Source: Hymenobacter radiodurans
GTDB taxonomy: Bacteria; Bacteroidota; Bacteroidia; Cytophagales; Hymenobacteraceae
Assembly: GCF_004355185.1 (NCBI RefSeq)
Contig: NZ_CP037922.1
Location: forward strand, 2,574,001 to 2,638,000
Direction of reading: 5' to 3'
Length of the DNA stretch: 64,000 nt
The notes under the pieces were generated by a model. The model had not been told where the DNA came from. It searched no databases and worked only from the letters and a program-made list of their open reading frames with translations. A program made the translations under genes and the position numbers. Shown in pieces: positions 58,152-64,000 of this stretch (position 1 is the first letter of the stretch; the number at the start of each line of letters is the position of its first letter).

Positions 58152-59549
58152 CTACAAACCGTATTTGCTCAGCAAATACACAAGCGCGGCCATGCTGGCC
58201 CCACCCAACTCCAACTCGCGACGGTTTACTTTATCAAACGTATCGGCGGCGGTGTGGTGGATGTCGAAGTAGCGCTGGGAGTCGCAGTCGTAGCCGATAA
58301 GCACTTTTGCCTGGTCTTTCAGGGGGCCAATATCAGTGCCTCCGTGTCCGACCACAAAGTCGCCGCTGCCGTAGGGGGCAAATAAGGAGCTCCACTGCTG
58401 AATCCGAGTCACGGTTGCTGGATTGGTTGTTTCCAAAGCGAAGCCACGGGGAGTAAATCCGCCCCCATCCGATTCCATAGCGGCTAAGTGCTTCTCGTTG
58501 GCGGCTTTAGCCAACTCAGCATACTTGATGCCGCCTCGGTTGCCGTTTTCCTCGTTCATAAACATCACGGCCCGAACAGTGCGCTCCGGCTTCAGGCCAG
58601 TAGCCTTGAGCAGGCGCAACACTTCCATGCTCTGCACGCAGCCCGTGCCATCGTCGTGGGCGCCTTGGCCGAGATCCCAGGAGTCGAGGTGGCCGCCCAC
58701 GGTGATAATCTCGTCGGGGTATTTCGAGCCTTTTATTTCGCCGATTACATTGTATGATTTAACGTCGGGCAAGGTCTGGCAGGCCATTTCCAGCTCGAAG
58801 GTCAGGCTTTTATCGGCTTTGAGAAGCTGACTAAGGCGGTCGGCGCCATTGGTGCTGAGAGCGGCAGCAGGCACTTTGGCCACGTTATCCTCATAGCGCA
58901 TGGTGCCGGTGTGCGGAAAGTCGTCGTGGGCCAGACTCAGGGAGCGCACCAAGGCACCCACGGCCCCGCGCTTGGCGGCGGCCGAGGCTCCGGCGCGGCG
59001 CTGGTCGCCGGCTTCGCCGTAAGCCTTGCCAGTTTCCACGTAGGTCGGGTTCATGGGGCGATTGAAGAACACGAATTTGCCCTTCACTTTTTCCTCGGGC
59101 AAAGCCGCCAGCTCATCTAGGCTCTGCACCTCAATTACCTGAGCGCGCAATTTGCCCCCCGTGCCCACCGAACCGCCCAAAGCGCATACTGGCACGTCTA
59201 CGCCCTTGCCCTTGGCGGCCCTGATCTGACCTTTCTCCTTGGCCCCACGCACCCAATGTGGCACCATTACTTCCTGCAAATACACGCGGTCCAGGCCCAG
59301 CTTTTCCATCGTCACTTTCGTCCAGTCGACTGCCTGTTGGGCCTGGGGCGAGCCAGCCAAACGGCCGCCAATCTGGCCGGTGAGGTGGCGCAGGTTTTCG
59401 TAGCTCTCTCCCCGCAATAGCGCTTCATCATACAAGCGACGAATGTTCAACGAATCGGTCTGGGGGGCTTTTTGGGCCAGCGTAGGTGTAGTTAGCAATA
59501 AGGAAGCAACGCCCGCCAGCAGCGGGTAGCGAGAAACGAAAGAAGGCAT
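58152..59549 (-). CDS. Secreted M28 family aminopeptidase
   Basis: The 465-residue product has a signal peptide (MPSFVSRYPLLAGVASLLL). Zinc ligands appear in order: GGHLDSWDLGQGAHDDGTGC (His and Asp), FMNEENGNRGG (Glu pair), and later the AMESDGGG and YFDIHHTAADTFDK (Asp and His) segments. A PA-like insert (about 130-250) interrupts the core. M28 peptidases remove N-terminal residues from peptides. The motif occurs at 59155 and 59462. Confidence 0.9.
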   Translation of the reverse strand: MPSFVSRYPLLAGVASLLLTTPTLAQKAPQTDSLNIRRLYDEALLRGESYENLRHLTGQIGGRLAGSPQAQQAVDWTKVTMEKLGLDRVYLQEVMVPHWVRGAKEKGQIRAAKGKGVDVPVCALGGSVGTGGKLRAQVIEVQSLDELAALPEEKVKGKFVFFNRPMNPTYVETGKAYGEAGDQRRAGASAAAKRGAVGALVRSLSLAHDDFPHTGTMRYEDNVAKVPAAALSTNGADRLSQLLKADKSLTFELEMACQTLPDVKSYNVIGEIKGSKYPDEIITVGGHLDSWDLGQGAHDDGTGCVQSMEVLRLLKATGLKPERTVRAVMFMNEENGNRGGIKYAELAKAANEKHLAAMESDGGGFTPRGFALETTNPATVTRIQQWSSLFAPYGSGDFVVGHGGTDIGPLKDQAKVLIGYDCDSQRYFDIHHTAADTFDKVNRRELELGGASMAALVYLLSKYGL

Positions 59550-59763
59550 AAAAGGCTAAAATGAGAAGTAAAAGCAGTCTGAGTGGCTAAAGTACAAGGA
59601 AACGCTAAACGGGTTGCAACGTCTTGTGTCAGCGCAAATAAACTATCGGGCTATGCTAAGCCTCAGCATATTGTATTTTCATCGAAACCAGACTCAACCT
59701 ATCTTCTCCTAGCACCAAGTTTGCATAGCTTATCTGCCATATCTCTATTTAAACTTATATCTA

Positions 59764-60333
59764 GTGAATCTACTATCACCCCAGCACTTAATCTCCTGTG
59801 CCATTGGGCTGACTCTGCTGACGAGCAGCTGCCAGAAAGAAGACCCGAACGCCTTACCCAAGGCCACACAGAAAGGCAAGAATACTGCTGGCTTCCTGAT
59901 CGATGGTCAGGTGTGGCTGCCTAAAGCCACTATCACCAGTGTTCCTTCCTCGGCCGTGGGAGCCACTTGGTCTAAAACACGCTACGGTCGCAGCCTACAA
60001 TTTGGCTTCGGTCGCGCACAGAATGAGGACAAGGACCGAACCTCCTTCGGCTTTTACCTGCCCGATATCCGGCAGGCCGGCACCTTTCGACTGGAGCAGG
60101 AACGTGATTTATTGACGGGTAACCGCAATCCCAGCTACGGCAGCTATCAGATCACCTATCCCAAACCGAGTCGCTTCTTCTCTACGGGTCCCAGCGCGCC
60201 TGGTCAACTTGTTATTACACGTTTCGACACGGTCGCCCGAGTGGTGGCGGGCACCTTTGAGATGACAGTGCAAGAGGATGGAGGCTCGGAAAGGCACCAG
60301 ATTACCCAGGGTCGGTTTGATATTAAATTTTAG
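59764..60333 (+). CDS. Small beta-rich lipoprotein, DUF6252-like
   Basis: Starts at GTG 59764; the 189-residue product has lipobox LTSSC near residue 23. The mature part is beta-strand rich: NTAGFLIDGQVWLPKATIT, LQFGFGRAQNEDKDRTSF, GQLVITRFDTVARVVAGTFE, and a final HQITQGRFDIKF. The DGQVW and ARVVAGTF patterns resemble the DUF6252 lipoproteins of Bacteroidota. Function unknown. Confidence 0.65.
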   Translation: MNLLSPQHLISCAIGLTLLTSSCQKEDPNALPKATQKGKNTAGFLIDGQVWLPKATITSVPSSAVGATWSKTRYGRSLQFGFGRAQNEDKDRTSFGFYLPDIRQAGTFRLEQERDLLTGNRNPSYGSYQITYPKPSRFFSTGPSAPGQLVITRFDTVARVVAGTFEMTVQEDGGSERHQITQGRFDIKF

Positions 60334-60427
60334 TCATTTCTCACCTATGCACAAGTCAGACAAGGGACTAATTGAGGGCCATTCTTGACGATTAATTTTT
60401 ATCCTTCATTAATAATCTCTAATAAGC

Positions 60428-60465
60428 AAAAAAAGGACGTTACCAGCCCGGCAACGTCCTTTTTT
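60428..60465. terminator. Bidirectional intrinsic terminator
   Basis: AAAAAAAGGACGTT and AACGTCCTTTTTT arms around an 11-base loop, between converging genes. Confidence 0.9.
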
Positions 60466-60478
60466 CAGTTTTCACCAG

Positions 60479-61036
60479 CTATTGCTCGGCCCCGTATCGA
60501 TGGGTGACCACCGTGGCGGTACCCGTGGGAGGCACTTTTACTTCGAATAAATAATCATACTCCGCATCCTCCACGGCGGTGATTTCAGAGGTAGCACCCA
60601 GCGCCGTTACTAACGGCAGCAGCGTGTTGGAGTGACCAACCACCAGTACGGTTTTGCCTTTGTTTTCCTGCAAGATGCGGGCGGCCAGATCGGTGGGCTT
60701 GTCGTACACCTGCGGCGTGCGCTGCAAGGCGGTGGCCAGGGGGGCAGCTGTAGCCCGACTACGCGCAGTGTTAGTGACGTACACGGCCTCCACGTTGCGG
60801 CTGCCCAGGGTATCGCGCAGGGTGAGGGCACGCTGCTCGCCGGCGGGCGTAAGCGGCGGGTCCGTCATCGAGGGGTCGGTTTCTTTTTCGGCGTGGCGCA
60901 CCACGTAAATAGTGGTAACAGCGGCGCTGGGGAGCTTTTCCGCAGTAGAATTTGATGAAGCCGGCCGTTCCGATGAACAGCCGACGACCGCACTCAAAAG
61001 CAAAGTCAAGGAGGGAATTAGGTGTAGAATGCGCAT
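60479..61036 (-). CDS. Histidine phosphatase superfamily lipoprotein
   Basis: The 185-residue product has lipobox SAVVGC near residue 19. The phosphatase core shows TIYVVRHAEKE (RHG-type motif with catalytic His), PLTPAGEQRALTL, VTNTARSRATAAPLA, and the second His in VLVVGHSNTLLP. It would hydrolyse a periplasmic phosphate ester; the substrate is not visible. Confidence 0.87.
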   Translation of the reverse strand: MRILHLIPSLTLLLSAVVGCSSERPASSNSTAEKLPSAAVTTIYVVRHAEKETDPSMTDPPLTPAGEQRALTLRDTLGSRNVEAVYVTNTARSRATAAPLATALQRTPQVYDKPTDLAARILQENKGKTVLVVGHSNTLLPLVTALGATSEITAVEDAEYDYLFEVKVPPTGTATVVTHRYGAEQ

Positions 61037-61088
61037 AGCGAATGGAGAAAGTGTGAGGCAATAACGCCGAGTTGAGTACCAAGTTGCA

Positions 61089-62090
61089 CTATTTGAGAGC
61101 CATAATCTGCTTTAGCTCGGCCTCCGTCACGGTCAGCAGTCCTACTTTGGGCAGACGCCCAGTGAGTGTGCGCCAGTTGGGGTCTTCTTTGAAAACGGGC
61201 TGCAGCAGCTTCATCGCGGCGGGCACCTGCTTGTTGTTCGCTAGGGTGATGGCGTGCCAGAAACGCATTTCCAGGTTCTCGGGAAACATCTTCTCGGCGG
61301 TTTGGTACTCGCGCATTGCGCCGGGCATGTCGTTTTTCTCCACGGCCAAGTCGCCGGCATTCATGTGGTTATACGCGCGGTGCAGACGCAGCAGGCGGTC
61401 CAGCTCCTTGAGTGGGGCGGCGTTGTCGTCCACGCGAAGGTCAATCAGCCGGTCTTCCCAGGGGGCCTTTGTTGCCTGCCCGCGCACCACCAGCAGGGCC
61501 GCCGACTGCCTGCCCCGAATGTCGCCACCTTCGGCCTGGGCCGCGTTTAGCGCCGCCAGCACCCGTTCAGCCAAGGGCAGACTGGCGTTTTGCTCAAAGG
61601 CTTTCGCCATAGCCGGCCACACGGTTGCTTTGAGCATCATATTGGCTTGCACCGAAAATTCCTTACCCGTAATGTGGCCCGCGTAGTCGATGCATTTGTC
61701 GCCAGTGTGGGCAGCCACATTGCCCTTGACATCCAGAATGGCTACTTGGCGCACGGCCTTGCCTTCATCGGTGCTCAATAGTTCGTCGAGGGCTTGCTGG
61801 GCGGTTTTGCCACTTTTCAACAAGGCCAGCCCCCGCATTCCGAATGATTTATTGGTGAACGATTGCGTTGCAATAACGCCCACGCCGGCTTCGCCCCAGC
61901 TCACCGAGGTACCCACCGAAAACCAGTGCGTTTGCACGGCCACGGCCATTTCACCCGTTTTGGGGTCGCGGGCCACAATGGAAAACGTATGAGCCAGCGG
62001 ATCGGTGGCCGAATAAACCTGGGCAGAAGTGGCCGGCAACAGGCCCACTAACAGCGGCAGAAGCAGGAAAAGGGTACGTTTGAGGAGCAT
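61089..62090 (-). CDS. Secreted DUF1028 protein
   Basis: The 333-residue product has a signal peptide (LLLPLLVGLLPATSAQ). The DUF1028 domain includes HTFSIVARDPKTGEMAVAVQ, GVIATQSFTNKSFG, GDKCIDYAGHITGKEFSVQA and EGGDIRGRQSAALLVV. DUF1028 has an Ntn-hydrolase-like fold of unknown activity. Residues about 245-333 are helical with TPR-like character (NHMNAGDLAVEKNDMPGAMR). A possible promoter box for the divergent ABC gene overlaps its start. Confidence 0.85.
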   Translation of the reverse strand: MLLKRTLFLLLPLLVGLLPATSAQVYSATDPLAHTFSIVARDPKTGEMAVAVQTHWFSVGTSVSWGEAGVGVIATQSFTNKSFGMRGLALLKSGKTAQQALDELLSTDEGKAVRQVAILDVKGNVAAHTGDKCIDYAGHITGKEFSVQANMMLKATVWPAMAKAFEQNASLPLAERVLAALNAAQAEGGDIRGRQSAALLVVRGQATKAPWEDRLIDLRVDDNAAPLKELDRLLRLHRAYNHMNAGDLAVEKNDMPGAMREYQTAEKMFPENLEMRFWHAITLANNKQVPAAMKLLQPVFKEDPNWRTLTGRLPKVGLLTVTEAELKQIMALK

Positions 62091-62097
62091 GAAAAAG

Positions 62098-62105
62098 TAG
62101 TTTTG
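62098..62105 (+). promoter_or_regulatory. Possible -7 box (TAGTTTTG) for the ABC operon
   Basis: Fits TAnnTTTG, with TTTG upstream at 62079-62082 (15-base spacing, slightly short). It lies 167 bases before the chosen ATPase start. Confidence 0.3.
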
Positions 62106-62271
62106 GGTGATTAGCGGTTCAAGATAAAGATGTGCTGGCTAGATCTGTTTCCTTTAGGAGTTGTGGACACTAACTACCCGGCGGTCGGAGCCCCGATACT
62201 TCACGACCCGTACTCAGGATCACCAAATTAACCTAGCTTACACTAGTCAAGCTGGCCTTACTTTCTTTCCC

Positions 62272-63356
62272 TTGAGCATTGCCCCGCCCGTTATTCGCGT
62301 CCGTGACCTGAGTAAGCACTACCCCGGCCACGCCGCTGTGCAGAACATCTCCTTCGACTTAGCGGCGGGCGAAACACTGGTGTTGCTGGGCCCCAGCGGC
62401 TGCGGCAAAACGACGCTGCTCAAAATGCTTAACCGCCTCATCGAGCCCACGGCGGGCACGGTCGAAATCAACGGGGTAGCGGTGGGTCGGCAGCAGCCGG
62501 AGGTACTGCGCCGCGGTATTGGCTATGTTATTCAGCAAGTGGGCCTGCTGCCGCACTACACCGTAGCTGAAAATGTAGGCGTGGTGCCGCGCCTGCTGGG
62601 CCACACTCCTACTGCTATTGCGGAGCGAACCGACACGCTGCTCACGCGCCTGCATTTGCCCCCCAACCGCTTCGCCGGACAGTACCCACACCAGCTCAGC
62701 GGCGGCCAGCAGCAGCGCGTCGGGCTGGCCCGCGCCCTGGCCGCCGACCCGCCCATTATGCTTCTCGATGAGCCCTTCGGCGCCCTCGACCCGGTGACGC
62801 GGGCGGGCATCCGGCGCGAGTTCAGGGAGCTGGAAGAGCTCCGTAGCAAGACTATGGTGCTCGTCACCCACGACGTGACCGAGGCCTTCGAGCTAGCCGA
62901 CCGCATTGCCCTACTTGACGGGGGCAAATGCAGCAGTTGGGTACGCCGCATGAGCTACTCTTTCAGCCCGCCAACAACTTCGTTCGTGACTTCTTCGCCG
63001 CCGAGCGACTGGCCCTACAGCTACGCACGTTGCGCCTCCGCGACCTGCTGCCATTTTTGCCCCCCAGCACGAAAGCATCTTCATTTAGCAGCATTAGTTT
63101 AGAAAAAATAAACAACTCGTTATCAAACGATAAGACCATATCATATCATCACTCAGTTCAGGAGGCGCTGGAGCTACTAACGGAGCCACGAGCAGACGGT
63201 GTGCCTTCAAATCGGGAGGCCGCAGAGGACGAAGCACGCTACCTTATCATGGTAGAGTCAGACGAAAAAGCCCCCCAGCATCGGGTTGATTTGCCACAGC
63301 TGATGGCCGCTTTTGCCCAGGCTATTCACCAAGCCGAAACCACATGGAAGTCCTGA
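62272..63356 (+). CDS. Osmoprotectant-type ABC transporter ATPase, frameshifted
   Basis: TTG 62272 is the likely start (MSIAPPVIRVRDLSKHYPG). The ATPase has Walker A GPSGCGKTT, LSGGQQQRVGLARAL, Walker B IMLLDEPFGALDP and the His switch LVTHDVTEAF. Phase breaks at the G5 run 62920-62924; one more G restores ALLDGGQMQQLGTPHELLFQ. A C-terminal extension to 63356 sits where OpuCA has CBS domains but is short and divergent (SVQEALELLTEPRADGVPSN). It powers uptake of glycine betaine, choline or similar. The permease starts 13 bases before its stop. Confidence 0.87.
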
Positions 63357-64000
63357 CCGAGCTGCTAGCTTTCTGGCAGGCTCAGGCCGGAAAGCTCGGC
63401 CATCAAACCTTGCAACACATCGGCCTGACAGCGGCTTCCCTCCTGCTGGCGGTGCTGGTGGGCGTGCCGCTGGGGCTACTACTCACGCGGCGGCCGAGGC
63501 TGGCGCCCGCCGTGCTGGGCTTTACGGGCGTGCTCCAAACCATCCCGAGTATCGCCCTGCTCGGCTTCCTGATTCCGGTGCTCGGCATTGGTCCGCAGCC
63601 GGCAATTTTTGCGCTGTTTCTATATTCCCTGCTGCCCATTGTGCGCAACACATTGACCGGGGTGCAGGGCGTAAGCCCGGCCGTGGTGGAGGCCGCCCGC
63701 GGTCTGGGCCTTACCGATGGGCAGGTGCTGCGGCGGGTAGAGTTGCCGCTGGCCTTACCGGTGCTGTTTGCAGGTATTCGCACAGCTACCGTTATCAACG
63801 TGGGGGTGGCTACGCTAGCGGCCTACATTGCGGCGGGTGGGCTGGGCGAATTTATTTTTGGCGGCATTGCCCTGAATAATCCCGCCATGATTCTGGCTGG
63901 TGCCATCCCGGCTGCCGCATTGGCCTTAGGCTTCGATGCGGCGCTGGCCCGCCTCCAACGGCTCAGCGCCCGCCGTCTTACCCGCGTGGGGGCTTCTTAC
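63344..64000 (+). CDS. Osmoprotectant-type ABC transporter permease (runs off window end)
   Basis: ATG 63344 overlaps the ATPase end by 13 bases; the frame is open to 64000, 219 codons. About five membrane helices are visible. The permease signature ARGLGLTDGQVLRRVELPLALP (EAA loop) and the helix ATVINVGVATLAAYIAAGG match ProW/OpuCB permeases. In this family the substrate-binding domain is often fused to or encoded right after the permease, so it probably lies beyond the edge. Confidence 0.88.
   Translation, partial: MEVLTELLAFWQAQAGKLGHQTLQHIGLTAASLLLAVLVGVPLGLLLTRRPRLAPAVLGFTGVLQTIPSIALLGFLIPVLGIGPQPAIFALFLYSLLPIVRNTLTGVQGVSPAVVEAARGLGLTDGQVLRRVELPLALPVLFAGIRTATVINVGVATLAAYIAAGGLGEFIFGGIALNNPAMILAGAIPAAALALGFDAALARLQRLSARRLTRVGASY

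Overview
The window looks like the chromosome of a Bacteroidota bacterium of the Hymenobacter type (Cytophagales). This is inference from protein families and style, not a database match. The support is: type IX secretion C-terminal domains of both kinds (a type A tail on the M1 aminopeptidase near 31.7 kb, a gliding-motility/type B tail on the large protein ending at 36088); many lipoproteins and Sec-secreted enzymes; DUF2147, DUF4920 and DUF6807/PmoA proteins; an IcmF fused mutase; almost no Shine-Dalgarno sequences; TAnnTTTG-like promoter boxes; and moderately high GC with a few AT-rich accessory genes. I see no rRNA, tRNA, CRISPR array, prophage or insertion sequence. The only transposase-family gene is a RAYT with its palindromes.

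Layout. 0-7.7 kb: end of a formaldehyde dehydrogenase, a secreted carboxypeptidase-regulatory-domain protein, small accessory genes (Uma2, SUKH, DUF1493), icmF, and the RAYT with its REP-like array. 7.7-17.7 kb: same-direction genes for an MFS transporter and an alpha/beta hydrolase (both frameshifted), a lipoprotein PBP2-like transpeptidase, and metabolic and stress genes. 17.8-28.6 kb: bicupin and PmoA-like pair, OmpA, polysaccharide deacetylase, FKBP, Kup, M61 peptidase, NlpC/P60. 28.6-29.3 kb: gene-free except for a candidate minus-strand small transcript whose first short ORF has a perfect Shine-Dalgarno sequence, rare in this phylum. 29.3-43 kb: DUF2147 pair, M1 peptidase, gliding-type protein, TonB-like protein, orphan oxidase subunit III, ligA, rhodanese. 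43-49 kb: an exopolysaccharide-like locus (GH2-type TIM barrel lipoprotein, a GT2 synthase fused to a degenerate GH26-like domain, NodB deacetylase), then dapA. 49-62 kb: HMG-CoA lyase with a LutA-type protein, M23, S8 and M28 peptidases, envelope lipoproteins. The window ends inside an osmoprotectant-type ABC transporter.

Two window-wide signals matter most. First, a short motif, TGGGGGGC followed by A/T (reverse complement A/T-rich then GCCCCCCA), recurs about forty times on both strands, inside genes in all three reading frames, between genes, and as the stem of most intrinsic terminators. Second, ten genes need twelve single-base repairs to read through; every one is a missing base in or next to a homopolymer run, and seven sit in C5 or G5 runs that should be six long, six of them within this motif. 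Systematic homopolymer undercalling is the simplest explanation; contingency-type tract variation is the interesting alternative. Affected genes (including dapA) are annotated here across their repaired span.
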